Source: Megalobrama amblycephala
Lineage: Eukaryota > Chordata > Actinopteri > Cypriniformes > Xenocyprididae
Direction of reading: 5' to 3'
Assembly: GCF_018812025.1 (NCBI RefSeq)
Contig: NC_063061.1
Coordinates: 34,928,493 to 34,992,492 of the forward strand
Length of the DNA: 64,000 nucleotides
Shown here: in pieces, positions 31,980 through 43,064 of the stretch
Layout of the letters: the number at the start of each line of letters is the position of its first letter
Position numbering within the stretch: the first letter of the stretch is position 1
Position numbers and translations under genes: made by a program
The notes under the pieces: generated by a model
Databases searched by the model: none
What the model was told of the DNA's origin: nothing
Seen by the model: the letters and a program-made list of their open reading frames with translations, nothing else

Positions 31980-33998
31980 ATTTCAAATTTTTTGAAACAT
32001 GCTAATTTAATGGGGTTTTTTTGTTTGTTTTTGTTTTAGGGAGATCCTCCACCTCACTGATTTACTAAAATGAAAACAATCATTGACTGTCTTATTCTAC
32101 ATTCAAATTAACACTATTTGTGTGTTTATTTGATAAAGTTTATATGTTTACCTATTCAAGGATCATCACAGAGAATATTGACCTGAAGTCCCATCACACA
32201 CATATACTGTACAGTATATATCTTTCATTTTACAAATGCTAGATATATACTGTACATTTGCATAGCAGTTGTTAAATGTGTTGCACCTGCAGGCCCGTTT
32301 TTTTTTTTTTTTTTTTTTTTTTTTTTCTTTTCTTTTATAAAGGCTGCGTAAGAAGACTGATGTTTTACACCTATCAAACTAAGATTAAATAATAATTATT
32401 TTGTGTGAGCCTTAGCAGTAAAGTTAAAGACAGATAAAGTTAGATACATTTTTAAATGTTCTTTATTGGCATCTATGTTTTCATGAAGGTTCTTTAACAT
32501 TCACAGAATCTTTTCTTTTGCACAAAATGTTCTAAAGAGAAATGGTTCTTTACATTATTAAAATGTTCTTCACACTAAGAAAAAAAAAATATTTTAAGAA
32601 CTTCTCATTGAAAGGTTCTTTGGGGAGGCTAAAATAGTACTTTATTTAATAGTGTCAATATCCTATTTGGAACCTTTATTTTTAAGAGTGTTGGCCATTA
32701 TTCATTAGTACACAATCAACTTTTTCTTGTAGTTACATTTTATCACAAAAGATGATTATTAAATTGTGTTCTACGTAAATAAAGTGTATATATAAGAATT
32801 CAAAAATGTGACTGTGGTAACTTGTTTTAACACAATATTACGTGGCCCTGTACCAAATGTAAGCCTAAGCCCTCACAGTCTTCCTCTGAGTCCACATTTT
32901 CATGACATAATTCTATTTTGACTGTTGGGTTTAGTCTGCTGTTGGGCTCTGGAAAAATGAGCATCCAGGGTGAATATCGGCCACAAAGGGAGTGGATTAG
33001 GGCCCGGATTTGGCCTAAGTTCAATTAGGATATTTAAGTAGCTTTTATAAACATTATTGGTGTGTGTCTTGAGAAAACAATGGCACTGATATATTTTAAG
33101 ATATGCAAGTGCAAGTTGCTTTCAGTTAAACCAGTTCAAACATGCATTTTAGTCCTGGACTAGGCTTAAGCCTTGTCTGTGAAACCAGGGGAAAATTTCT
33201 TAAGCTTTATTTCAATTTCATGGGAAAACGTAACTCTTTCTAACTTAAAAACCACCGATTGGCAACTGCTTTCAAGAAATCAACATATATGTTTTTGATT
33301 GGCTATACTGCTCAACTCTGCAAAACAAGTTGTAAATAGAAACCTTTGACCCTCCCCGGAGCACAATCACCAAATCTTTTTCACCAATATGCTATTACTA
33401 CAGAGAAAACTGATCGTAGACCAGCAGTTATGGACAGCTTTTTCCTCTAAAAGCAATCAGAAGCAGCAGCAGTCAGTGGTTTGAGTGAGAAAATTCCATG
33501 CTGAAATCAACATGGTTGTAAATCACCAACAACTTTTATTCTTTTTTTTATTCCTTGCACTGATCCCCATAGGTCTTAAACACACTCTGCCCATGAGGAA
33601 CAGTGCAAGGAACAAGGGACAATTCTTTATTAATTGCGTCTTAATTATCTCTCCCTGTAATCATATTTTGTATGAAAAGGAATAAAAGTTGTTGGTGATT
33701 TAAAGCCAATATTGTTGATTTCAGCTGGAAACTAATTAATTTTAAGAAAGTTTGTTGGAGTTTAGGTACAAAACTTTAGGTAGAGATTGTCCAGAGAGTC
33801 CAGTATGCAGCTTCCACACTGAACTAAAATGCATTTATCATTCCTGTTTACACAGGCAAGTTTTGCAAATACTGTCTTTTTCATATTCATTTTTTACATC
33901 GATATTTGCATATATGACGTTTATGTGAAGTGCAGCAGATGAAGTAATGCACACATAATCTTGTGGCAGCTGCGAATCAGTCTAAAACACAGCTCAGA
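31980..33998. other. Long gene-free spacer before gene 6
   Basis: Holds a T30 tract (32297-32326), sequence up to about 32500 shared with 59685-60190, a block (32570-32950) shared with 8030-8450, and a partial MITE at 32999-33190. A block at 33270-33780 is shared with the upstream region of gene 3. Small frames here show no recognisable protein. Confidence 0.55.
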
Positions 33999-34039
33999 TA
34001 TTTATACACATCCAGAGAGACTGGACATTCACTCTTCAG
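33997..34039 (+). promoter_or_regulatory. TATA-like box and non-coding exon 1 of receptor gene 6
   Basis: ATATTTATACACATCCAGAG, then AGACTGGACATTCACTCTTC, then AG|GTGATA, with donor GT at 34040-34041. A candidate acceptor is AACGCAG with AG at 34510-34511. Confidence 0.55.
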
Positions 34040-34579
34040 GTGATAAACTTTTGATTTATTTTCTTGCTTTCAGTTTTTTCTGTGAGTTTTAGGTATTGTG
34101 AGGTTTATGAGCATGTAAGATGGTTTAACTATTAAATAAAACAGAGTTGAGATCTACTTGTTTTATCTACTTATTTTAATAGATTAAAAAATAATTAATT
34201 TAAATTTAATTAAATTCAATTGCAACCATTTAAGGGAATTTCCATGTGAACTGTGAAATTTAAATACTGTGTTTTTTTAATTAACAGAATCATTTCCTGT
34301 TCTGAAGTTATTAAATATTGTATTGCATTTGTTATTCTGTTAGCATTGTATTGTTAATGCATTAAAATGACCTTTAATTGTAGACATTTAATATTAAAAC
34401 ATTCCGTATTATGTGTAATAACATGTTTGAAAACTTTTAAATTCAATGCATGAAAAAAAAAACACAAAAGTTTGAATTACATTTTCACTTCTCTCTTCCT
34501 GTTGAACGCAGTTGTCTTTTTTTTTTTTTTGAGTTGAGTTGAGTTGATGTTCTGAGCTGAGAAGACAAACACAGAGGAG

Positions 34580-34850
34580 ATGAATAACTCTACAGAGAAC
34601 TTCACACCTGAAGCATCTACAAACTCCACAACTCATTTTATTGAGCAACTCAATAGTTTAGAAATTTGTCTATTTAGCCTCCATTTACTGTTTGGTCTTC
34701 CTACACACTCTTATGTTATATGGCTCATCGTCACAAGAAGTGGGGTTGCATCAGAGTTCTTCAACCTCAATCTGTCTGTTTGCGAGATTGCCAACTGTCT
34801 GAACACTATATTTACTCTACTGTCATTTTTGTTTTCAAGTCTCACAAGAA
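34580..34850 (+). pseudogene. Receptor gene 6, 5' half (interrupted by Ngaro)
   Basis: ATG and N-terminus (MNNSTENFTPEASTNSTTHF), TM1 (FGLPTHSYVIWLIVTRSG), TM2 (FFNLNLSVCEIANCLN) and the start of the TM2-TM3 loop (SFLFSSLTRN) read normally. They stop at the Ngaro left end after TCACAAGAA. The frame then runs into element codons and stops at 34945. The gene continues at 39973. Two codons are missing after VT compared with gene 3. Confidence 0.88.
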
Positions 34851-34995
34851 ATGAAGCTCTAGCGCAAGTTCTGCCGGGAAGACTCAAATGTTACGTCACT
34901 ATTAATTCAGATCTAACCAATCATTATCTAACACTTGGAGTATAAAAGATTGGTACTTACACTTGTCTGAGTTCGCAGATGCTGACGCGAACTTC
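34851..34995 (+). repeat. Ngaro repeat A1
   Basis: ATGAAGCTCTAGCGCAAGTT ... GCTGACGCGAACTTC, 145 bases, repeated at 39598-39742. It contains GGAGTATAAAAGATTGG, a TATA-like promoter about 60 bases before the repeat end. Confidence 0.92.
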
Positions 34996-35026
34996 ATTAA
35001 TGTAGCGTCAGTTGCAAACCTTACAA

Positions 35027-35899
35027 ATGTCTTCTAACAGTCATATCGTGTGCGCATATTCAGATTCCGAAGAGGATTTTGTTCCACCATCTCCTCTTCC
35101 CATGCATCGTAGTTCACGCATTCAGTGCCGCGACACCTCATGGGCTCAGTGGTCTTCGGATAAAATAATCAACACTCTCGAAGCAGTCGGAATACCTCTC
35201 AGTCAAGGATTATCCAGAGAAGACCTGCTTCTCATGGCCCAAAATACCCTGGGTAGTCCACCTATTACGGCCGACACCGCTGCTTCAACTTCAGCGCCGT
35301 CAGGCCAGACTAAGCAAGCCAGCAAGAAGAGGGCAGCCAAGTCATCTTCTCCACATCCAGCCAAAAGATCCTCGCAGTCAGTACGGATAACTTCTCCCAC
35401 GGCCGTCTCCGGATCCGTGGATGTTAATTTGCAGCTCATTCAGGTCGTTCATAGCCTTTCAGACACTGTCAAAGGCTTAGAATCGAAGGTTTCGAAATTC
35501 GAAAATTCCTTCGCGACTTCTAACCTTTCAGCAAATCCTCCTTCAAGATCTCTAGAAATTCCAACGGATCTTCCTCCACCTGCCGGATTCATCTTTTCAT
35601 CGTGTCTGCCTTCGACCTCCTCTGCACTGCCAGCTTCTCATCATACGATCCAGACGCCATTCCAACAGGTTTCTGCCCCGCCCGTTACATCAAACTTCAG
35701 TCTCTCCACGGCTCTTCCAGCCCAAGAGTTTGGTAGGCGTTTTGTTTCACCTGCTGCAGTCACGGTGTCTCCCCAAATAAGAGCTAACATCATCCAAGGT
35801 AAGGATATAAACCTGGCAACTTTATTGCTTCCTTCACCCGCAGCTGACAGACAAATGGTGGATTGTGGTGACGTGGCAGTATTTCTCAAAACGTCTTGA
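35027..35899 (+). CDS. Ngaro ORF1 (gag-like)
   Basis: The first ATG is at 35027 (MSSNSHIVCAYSDSEEDFVP). The protein of about 290 residues is Ser/Pro-rich and low in complexity. It has a basic stretch (KQASKKRAAKSSSPHPAKRS) and a possible short coiled region (IQVVHSLSDTVKGLESKVSK). It ends in another frame from the next ORF: a +1 change at about 35866 links it to the section carrying the zinc knuckle. The break is either a mutation or a programmed shift. It would package the element RNA. Confidence 0.7.
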   Translation: MSSNSHIVCAYSDSEEDFVPPSPLPMHRSSRIQCRDTSWAQWSSDKIINTLEAVGIPLSQGLSREDLLLMAQNTLGSPPITADTAASTSAPSGQTKQASKKRAAKSSSPHPAKRSSQSVRITSPTAVSGSVDVNLQLIQVVHSLSDTVKGLESKVSKFENSFATSNLSANPPSRSLEIPTDLPPPAGFIFSSCLPSTSSALPASHHTIQTPFQQVSAPPVTSNFSLSTALPAQEFGRRFVSPAAVTVSPQIRANIIQGKDINLATLLLPSPAADRQMVDCGDVAVFLKTS

Positions 35900-37901
35900 T
35901 CCCAGATTACAACGTAATCTCTCATTTGGCGAATTCGTTATCGCTTTCAGCATTTACCGAGACATTTTGTGCCAAGCTTTCCCAGATCGAAGGGAAGAAC
36001 TCGATCTTTACTTATCAATGATGGCGGATTTTAATCAAAGATATGGAGGGACATTATTTTATGAATATCATAAATCTTTCTCTGCTAAATCCACTTCTTT
36101 CATTTGTCTGTACAACACAAAACTGAACTGGTCCGTCACAGACACTGAACTGCTCGTCCGTCATTTTGGCGGTCAAAAGATCTTATCATGTGCTATATGC
36201 AGCACTCACGGACACTCGGCTTCATTCTGCCCTAAAGCATTCGCTACCAAAGATCAGGCCGCTGTCCATAGTGCTGAAAACGTAAGAGCTCCTCTTGACC
36301 GTAGAGGTCGCCCATCAACACCTATTAATATTCCAGTTCTCTCTAGCTATCTCTCTTTTCACCCCGACCCAACTTTTGTTGATTATTTAATCACCGGTTT
36401 GTCCCAAGGGTTTCGGGTGGGCATCCTTTCCCAACTTACATCTTCCTTTGTGACTAAAAACCTTCAATCTGCTCTATCAGAGCCTGACGTAGTTTCAGCT
36501 CTGTTAGAGAAGGAAGTAAATAAAGGTTATGTTATTGGCCCTTTTGCTTCTCCTCCTTTTTCTCCTTTCCGGATCAATTCTATCGGCGTTGCTACCCGTA
36601 AATATTCTGGTAAAAAACGTCTAATCTTTGACATGTCTTCTCCTCATTCCATTCATACTGCAAGCGTTAACAAACTAATTCCCTTAGCTCCGTTTTCTCT
36701 GCATTATGCTTCTGTTGATAATGCCATTCATTTAATCAAGATAGCTGGTCAAGGCGCTTGGTTAGCTAAAGCTGACATTACCGATGCCTTCAAGACCATG
36801 CCCATTCACCCCTCCGACTGGCCATTGTTCGGCGTTAGATGGGAATCAAAGTTTTATTTTGCAGTGAGGCTCACGTTCGGGTGTAGAAGTAGTCCCCACA
36901 TTTTTAATTCCCTTTCAGAAGCACTGTGTTGGATCCTGCTAAACGCCTGTAAGCTTCCTTTCGTTTTACATTTGCTTGACGATTTTTTGCTTATTGATTT
37001 TCCTTCTTCTCAATCTTCAATTCTTGACATGCTTAAACAAGTTTTTAGTGATGTCGGCGTTCCCCTTTCGGAAGAGAAAACCCTGGGCCCCTCAACTACG
37101 CTAGAATTTCTCTGCATCTTACTCGATACGGTTAACATGCAAGCCTCTCTTCCAAACGAGAAGCTTCTACGGATTAGGGAGTTTCTTGAATCTTTTTCTT
37201 CGTTACGATCCGTATCTAAGCTTTCTCTGCTCGGTCACCTAAATTTCGCAATGAGTATTATTCCTCAAGGCAGGACATTTATTTCTCGTTTGTTAACTCT
37301 TGCTCACTTCGTGCCAAAATTAAGCGATCCAATTCGGTTAGAAGAAGGGTGTTTGTCCGATCTCAGTTTTTGGTCGCGCTTACTAAATCATTGGAACGGT
37401 ATCTCCTTTTTCTATAATGAAGTTCCTGAATCGTCCGAAGATTTGCAATTGTTCACTGACGCTGCCCCTTCTATTGGTTTTGGGGGTTTCTTTCAAGGGC
37501 AATGGTTTGCCGAGAAATGGCCAAACGCATTTCCTAAGCCTGAATCAGATTCCGTCTCTTCCGCGCTCCATGAAATCTATCCTTTGGCAGTAGCTAGTGT
37601 TCTCTGGGGCTCCGAGTGGTCTCGCAAACGTATTATGATGTTTTGTGATAACGAAGCTACGGTAGCTATTATCAACAAAGGTAGATCTTCCAGTCTGACC
37701 ATTATGCCATTTCTGAGACGTTTAATCTGGCAATCCGTCGTTCATAATTTCATCATTATGGCTGCGCACATTCCTGGTCACTGTAATATCATTGCTGACT
37801 CTCTGTCTCGTTTTCGTTTTCAGGCTTTCAGACGGCTCTGCCCTTCAGCCAATCAGGATCCAACTCCCTGCCCTCCGCTAGCAAAGATAATATTAAACTA
37901 G
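35865..37901 (+). CDS. Ngaro gag end, reverse transcriptase and RNase H
   Basis: About 678 codons are open, with no ATG at the start, so it is read as a continuation of ORF1. The N-terminal part ends in a CCHC knuckle (CAICSTHGHSASFC). The reverse transcriptase follows, with KKRLIFDMSSPHS, AKADITDAFKTMPIHP, LTFGCRSSPHIFNSL and the catalytic LHLLDDFLLID. RNase H comes last, with LFTDAAPSIGFGGFF, HEIYPLAVASVLWG, MFCDNEATVAIIN and CNIIADSLSRF. The set and order match DIRS/Ngaro polyproteins. The recombinase frame overlaps its 3' end. Confidence 0.87.
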   Translation: MVTWQYFSKRLDPRLQRNLSFGEFVIAFSIYRDILCQAFPDRREELDLYLSMMADFNQRYGGTLFYEYHKSFSAKSTSFICLYNTKLNWSVTDTELLVRHFGGQKILSCAICSTHGHSASFCPKAFATKDQAAVHSAENVRAPLDRRGRPSTPINIPVLSSYLSFHPDPTFVDYLITGLSQGFRVGILSQLTSSFVTKNLQSALSEPDVVSALLEKEVNKGYVIGPFASPPFSPFRINSIGVATRKYSGKKRLIFDMSSPHSIHTASVNKLIPLAPFSLHYASVDNAIHLIKIAGQGAWLAKADITDAFKTMPIHPSDWPLFGVRWESKFYFAVRLTFGCRSSPHIFNSLSEALCWILLNACKLPFVLHLLDDFLLIDFPSSQSSILDMLKQVFSDVGVPLSEEKTLGPSTTLEFLCILLDTVNMQASLPNEKLLRIREFLESFSSLRSVSKLSLLGHLNFAMSIIPQGRTFISRLLTLAHFVPKLSDPIRLEEGCLSDLSFWSRLLNHWNGISFFYNEVPESSEDLQLFTDAAPSIGFGGFFQGQWFAEKWPNAFPKPESDSVSSALHEIYPLAVASVLWGSEWSRKRIMMFCDNEATVAIINKGRSSSLTIMPFLRRLIWQSVVHNFIIMAAHIPGHCNIIADSLSRFRFQAFRRLCPSANQDPTPCPPLAKIILN

Positions 37902-38860
37902 ACCAATTGCTCAAATCGGCTAGTCACTATATCTCCAAAGGCGTGGCTTCTTCCACACTCAAGGCTTATACTTCAGCATGGTCTTCATTTCTTATGTTTT
38001 GTTTTTCCTTTCAGATTCCGCTATTTCCCATTTTAATATAGACCGTCTGTGCTTTTCTAGTTCACAATTTTGAAAATCGCAATCAAAAAATTTCTTCCAT
38101 TCGTAGGTTGCTCACAGGCATTCAATTTTATGCAAGGTATTTTAATCCTAATTATCCTAGTCTTTTCACTGTACCATCTATTCGTTTGTTACTCAAAGGC
38201 ATGGCTAACTCGTCCAGCAAACGTCCAGATCGCCGCCTTCCAATTACTTTATCTATTTTACAAAGATTAATTCTTTCCATCCGCAATGGTCTCTTTTCCC
38301 CTTATATTAACACTCTGCTAGAAGCTGTGTTTCTATCAGCTTTCTACGGTTTTATGCGCCCAGGGGAATTTACTTCAGATTCTAAACATTTCAATCCGAC
38401 CCGCTGTCTTTCTTTTTCTGATTTATGTTTTTCACCCAAATTCTTTACTCTTTTTCTGAAGCATTCTAAGAATGATTCTCAAGGATCTGGTGTCACTCTA
38501 ACTTTTTTCAAACTTAATAACAGCTTCTGCCCTTTCTACTCTATGATTAAATATCTCAAAGTCCGGCCTAAAACTCCTGATCACTTTCCCCTTTTTCTTT
38601 TACCCGATGGAGCACCCCTCACTAAAGCTTGGTTTAGGACTCATTTAGCTACTGCCATAGGAAGCTGCAACCTTTCCCCCTTGCTATATACTGGTCATTC
38701 CTTTAGGATCGGGGCTGCCACCACAGCAGCCAAACGAGGTGTTTCATCTTCAGCCATCAAGCTTCTGGGCAGATGGTCCTCCTCTGCATTTGAATCTTAT
38801 ATCAGACCAGATTCTAAAACCATCCTCGAAGCTCAGCCAGCTCTCTCAAGTCAAGATTAA
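37890..38860 (+). pseudogene. Ngaro tyrosine recombinase, N-terminal frameshift
   Basis: The N-terminal arm (HYISKGVASSTLKAYTSAWS) overlaps the end of the preceding frame and meets a stop at about 38040. From 38108 the core is open for about 250 codons: FYGFMRPGEFTS with a catalytic arginine, LKHSKNDSQGSG, TGHSFRIGAATTAA (HxxR box), LLGRWSSSAFESYIRP with the likely tyrosine nucleophile. It performs integration without a DDE integrase. One or two indels separate the halves. Confidence 0.85.
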
Positions 38861-38997
38861 GGTATTTTCATGCAAATACTGGTGGTGGTGTATGTTTACG
38901 TATTTCATTTTACTATTTTCAGCTTATATAGCTTTGAATTTTCTGGTACTCGGGGCGGCTTTGTCTCCGTTAGGCCATTGAGGCCTCGTATACATGT

Positions 38998-39240
38998 GGT
39001 CAGTGTGGCCTTGTCTCTGTGTGACCTATCGCGGTCGTGTGGCCGATCGCGGCCTTGTCTCTGTGTGACCTATCGCGGTCGTGTGGCCGATCGCGGCCTT
39101 GTCTCTGTGACCTATCGTGGTCGTGTGGCCGATCGCGGCATTGTCTCTGTGTGGCCTATTGTGGTCGTGTGGCCAATCGCGGCCTTGTCTCTGTGTGGCC
39201 TATCGTGGTCGTGTGGCCGATCGCGGCCTTGTCTCTATGT
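38998..39240. repeat. 44-base minisatellite in the Ngaro 3' region
   Basis: About 5.5 copies of a unit like GTGTGGCCGATCGCGGCCTT plus GTCTCTGTGTGACCTATCGC. Each unit contains palindromic CCGATCGCGG. Frames through it are simple products of the repeat and are not genes. Confidence 0.88.
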
Positions 39241-39410
39241 TGCTTTTTTTTTTTTCTTCCTGTTCTTTCTCCTTCTCTTATTATGTTTTAATTTGTTTTT
39301 CTCTGTTTCAGGAACTGCAAGATTCTCCTCTGGTGGGTATACATTCCCTCTCACAGTTTTTGGGGGGAGAGTGGGCTCCGTCCTGGCGTTCACGTTTCGC
39401 CACCATTTTT

Positions 39411-39595
39411 GGGGGTTGGCTACACCCCTGCCTTCAGCTTCAGGCAGGAAATGCAAAGTCTGCAACCCTCAGGACGTGAGCTACGGACGGGGCCTACGCC
39501 AAAGATCATTAACTTTATATATATATATATTCTGCTTGCTGTTTGGTAATAAATATCAGTGTTTCATTATCTTGCCTCCCGAGTCTTTCTGGTAG
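39411..39595 (+). repeat. Ngaro repeat B1
   Basis: GGGGGTTGGCTACACCCCTG ... CGAGTCTTTCTGGTAG; repeated at 39792-39972 with one substitution and a shorter (TA)n. It contains AATAAA in GGTAATAAATATCAG, probably the poly(A) signal. Confidence 0.9.
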
Positions 39596-39597
39596 AA

Positions 39598-39742
39598 ATG
39601 AAGCTCTAGCGCAAGTTCTGCCGGGAAGACTCAAATGTTACGTCACTATTAATTCAGATCTAACCAATCATTATCTAACACTTGGAGTATAAAAGATTGG
39701 TACTTACACTTGTCTGAGTTCGCAGATGCTGACGCGAACTTC
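39598..39742 (+). repeat. Ngaro repeat A2
   Basis: Identical in length (145) to A1, and the two look the same base for base where compared. Confidence 0.92.
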
Positions 39743-39791
39743 ACCTCCATCCTCCCCACCACCACCAGGATGGTCCCTGTCCTTACTCCCC

Positions 39792-39972
39792 GGGGGTTGG
39801 CTACGCCCCTGCCTTCAGCTTCAGGCAGGAAATGCAAAGTCTGCAACCCTCAGGACGTGAGCTACGGACGGGGCCTACGCCAAAGATCATTAACTTTATA
39901 TATATATTCTGCTTGCTGTTTGGTAATAAATATCAGTGTTTCATTATCTTGCCTCCCGAGTCTTTCTGGTAG
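39792..39972 (+). repeat. Ngaro repeat B2
   Basis: Copy of B1 at the right end. A 49-base unique segment (39743-39791) separates A2 from B2. Confidence 0.9.
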
Positions 39973-40523
39973 AACTACACATTTCTTGCAAGGACTAGCC
40001 ATCACTGGTCATCCTCTGTTTCAGTGTCTGATCTGTGTTGAGCGTTACCTGGCAGTGGTTCATCCTGTAACCTTTCTGAAGTACAAACCTCTCAGATATA
40101 AAGTGATCTGCTGCACTGTGGATAAATAGTCTTGGTTCTTGTTTGTTCTGCATGTTTAGTTTAATCTCAAATAATCTTCGTGCATATACATGGTTCTTCA
40201 CACTGCAGTTCCTCTTCTTCTTCTCCATCCAGTTGTTTTGTCTTGTGGCTGTTCTCAGAGCTCTGAAGCAGTCAGGACCAGGAGAGAGAAGGAGAGAGAG
40301 AGAAAGAAAACCACATGAAGAGAAGAGCATGTTACTATGTCTGTTACCATGTCTGTTATATATATGCCATTATTTATCTCAGGACTCTCTTTTATTTTTT
40401 CACATATGTTTATTTTGGACATTTTTTTCTTTTGGTTTGTTTTGTTTTATTCTGGCTGGTTTTGTTCAGCTTGTTCTTTATCTTCACTGGGCTAGAAAAA
40501 TGCCCTGCCTTTGTTCTTCATAA
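39973..40523 (+). pseudogene. Receptor gene 6, 3' half, with further disruptions
   Basis: It continues the gene with THFLQGLAITGHPLFQCLIC, VERYLAVVHPVTFLKYKPLR and the TM4 start, then stops at 40127 (CTVDK*) after a small deletion. From 40143 another frame gives TM5, the third loop (GERRRERERK) and TM6-TM7 remnants, with two compensating shifts, ending GFVQLVLYLHWARKMPC. TM7 has lost the Pro of the QP pair. The gene is dead apart from the Ngaro insertion, so the insertion may have come first or later. Confidence 0.88.
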
Positions 40524-41208
40524 AACATCCAGTTAAGTTGATTTAAGTTTATTTCCAGCATTTTGCAAACAAACACAATCTGCTTTGCAAAGGAAATCTC
40601 GACTCACAATTTTGCAATAGGCCAATCTCAGTCAGGAAACCAAAGAGAAAGAGCCCTCTTTTTGATGTTCAAGGGCTTTCAAGCAGGAAAATCAAGCAGA
40701 CCTGCTCCTTCAGTCTTTTGATTCAGCAATGTACAAGTGTTTGCTATGAAACACTTTTACAATTGTTCAAACACAAACTATTTTATAGACATAAAAGTGT
40801 CAAGAGAGCAACTAAAACAAACCCTGACCACCATGATGGTGGCATAATTTTTTGACCAATAAAACACCAACATCTAAACCACTGTTAATTCTCAATAAGA
40901 ACATCTTTAGACGTCTGACAGAAATAAAGTTGGTAATAAGTGAATCAGATCTTTTAATCAGATCTTGAGATATTTAATGTCTTTTATCTTCAGTTGATTT
41001 CATCTAAGGCTGTGGCTGAAGTCAGTTGTAGTTCTTGTTTCTCTTTTCTTCAGTGATTCTGCTTGTTAAGAGCAGGTGTTCATCATTAATGTTCAATCGT
41101 CACTTAAGTAATTGCTTAATTACCTGATTAACTTTAACTCTGCTTCAGTGTTACTTTAACACTATTTAGAGAGGGACCAAATGTACTCTGAGCAGAGTTG
41201 ATTTAGAT
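40524..41208. other. Spacer with MITE fragment
   Basis: About 40553-40610 repeats 11025-11080 (CCAGCATTTTGCAAACAAAC). About 40690-41208 is a diverged copy of the MITE found inside the giant palindrome (CACCATGATGGTGGC; TTCAGTGATTCTGCTTGTTA). No gene seen. Confidence 0.55.
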
Positions 41209-42522
41209 TTAACCCTCTGGAGTCTGAGGCTGATTTTGGGCCCTGGAGAAGTTTTGACATGCTCTGACATTTGTGCTTTTATCAGTTGATTATAAACATA
41301 TTAATGACAAAAGTGTCATTACACTGTATTCAGCACAAACTAGGCTACCATAATATGTGAGGAACATGTATGTACATGTTTGTGTTTTTAAAGGAATAAT
41401 GTTTATGCGTGGTTATTGAAAAAACAAAACAAAAAAGTAACTGAAACAATACCTCAAAATGCATACTAAATGTTTTTTCACAAGACTTTGAGAATTGTAT
41501 ATTTTAGTGTAGAGTTTTTGCTTCAAAATGATGTGGAAATGATCCTCCCTACTCTGACACATAAAACATTGTATTGATTTTAAATTTCTAAGACACTTTT
41601 TGTTTAGCTAGGCCATATGCGAAGAGGTGTGACTCTTCATGAATAATGAAGTGATTTACACCTGGGGAGATTAAGACCCTGCCCCTAATGAGCCGCATAA
41701 TGAGCCATTCACTCAGGAATGTGACTGAGTCAACTAAGAAAATGCAAAGACAAGACATATCATTGTTTTTTTCTTTTTTATTTAAAATAAAGTTAACAAT
41801 ATAATCCACATATAAACTAGGGTCAAAGGCACATTTTGTGTATACAGGCAAATAAAGGTAAGGTTTATAAAAAAAGCCCACTTTTACACCCTATACATAA
41901 CCTGCTTGATCACATATAGATAATCTTTGCAGCCCAATGGTCAGTGAGAGGTGGTGAACAGAGAATCTGAACAGTCACACATCTGTGTGCCATTTTTGAA
42001 AACAGTTCCTTTTCAACTGAAGACACAAGTAAATGTCACATGCCTGGCATTTCCAAGGTGTGTCTTGCCTTTTACCAAGCTGTACTTTGCAAAGCATGCA
42101 GTTCCGACGACCAGCGGTGGCATTATTCCTTGCATTTTGAACATTTTGAAGAGACTCTTAGGAGTGTGTTCATCAGCAGGACGCAGCTGTGGTCCAGGTT
42201 CCCGTGCAGGTAGGAATCTCAGAGTCTGTGGAACCATGTCAGTGTCATTATCTGTTTTCCATGACAGAGCTGAATGCCTGTTGCTTGTCTGAATGTTTTT
42301 CTTGGCCTTTTTTGCAAGGGGTTTTGGAGCACTCTCATTAGGGCTATAGCTGGAGAAAAAAAAAACAGTGAGATGGTTATTACACAAGGAGCTATACTAT
42401 TTGCATCATCAATAACTAATACTAATATAATGTTTATTATTGTATATATTAACATTACCAAGCACTAATGCTAATATTGTGCACGCATAAGAAAGAAAGC
42501 CATACAGACACATATATACATA

Positions 42523-43051
42523 CACTACCGTTCAAAAGTTTGGGATCACTAAGATTTTTAATGTTTTTAAAATACGTTTCGTCTGCTCACCAAGGCTACA
42601 TTTATTTAATTAAAAATACAGTAAAAACAGGAATATTGTGAAATATTATTCCAATTTAAAATAACTGTGTACTATTTAAATATATTTCACAAAGTCATTT
42701 ATTCTTGTGATGTCAAAGCTGAATATTCACCATCATTACTCCAGTCTTCAGTGTCACATGATCCTTCAGAAATCATTCTAATATGATGATTTGCAGCTCA
42801 AGAAACATTTCTGAACAATTGTAAACAATAAATGTCTCTTGAGTAGCAAATCCTCATATTAGAATGATTTCTGAAGGATCATGTGACACTGTAGACTAAA
42901 TAGTACACAGTTATTTTAAATTGGAATAATATTTCACAATATTACTGTTTTTACTGTATTTTTAATTGAATAAATGTAGCCTTGGTGAGCAGATGAAACG
43001 TATTTTAAAAACATAAAAAATCTTAGTGATCCCAAACTTTGAACGGTAGTG
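42523..43051. mobile_element. Palindromic MITE with TA target duplication
   Basis: Begins CACTACCGTTCAAAAGTTTG and ends CAAACTTTGAACGGTAGTG, with TA on both sides (42521-42522; 43052-43053). The halves are inverted copies over most of the 529 bases (CACATGATCCTTCAGAAATC and its complement). No transposase. It lies in the last intron of the piggyBac-derived gene. Confidence 0.9.
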
Positions 43052-43064
43052 TACATAGGCCTAC

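Larger units (their letters stand above)
27255..32500. repeat. Segmental duplication, copy A (gene 5 unit)
   Basis: It is near-identical to 46874-60190 once DIRS-B (47399-55970) and small differences are set aside. It contains the promoter block, MITE, receptor gene and Tc1 in the same order and spacing. The duplication may extend left to include genes 4 and 7 (19259 and 44650), with greater divergence. Confidence 0.9.
34851..39972 (+). mobile_element. Ngaro-type tyrosine-recombinase retrotransposon
   Basis: It shows the split direct-repeat layout A1 (34851-34995), internal region, B1 (39411-39595), A2 (39598-39742), B2 (39792-39972). Gag-like, reverse transcriptase/RNase H and tyrosine recombinase frames lie in order on the + strand. 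Host sequence on both sides joins as AAGAA|CTACACATTT, with only GAA shared and no target duplication of useful length. It has split receptor gene 6 between TM2 and TM3. A few frameshifts make it probably inactive, although A1 and A2 look identical by eye. Confidence 0.93.

Noticed and set aside
34409..34648. A - strand protein over the start of gene 6 and a similar one over gene 3 (12475-12663)
   Set aside because: Antisense shadows of the receptor leader and N-terminus.
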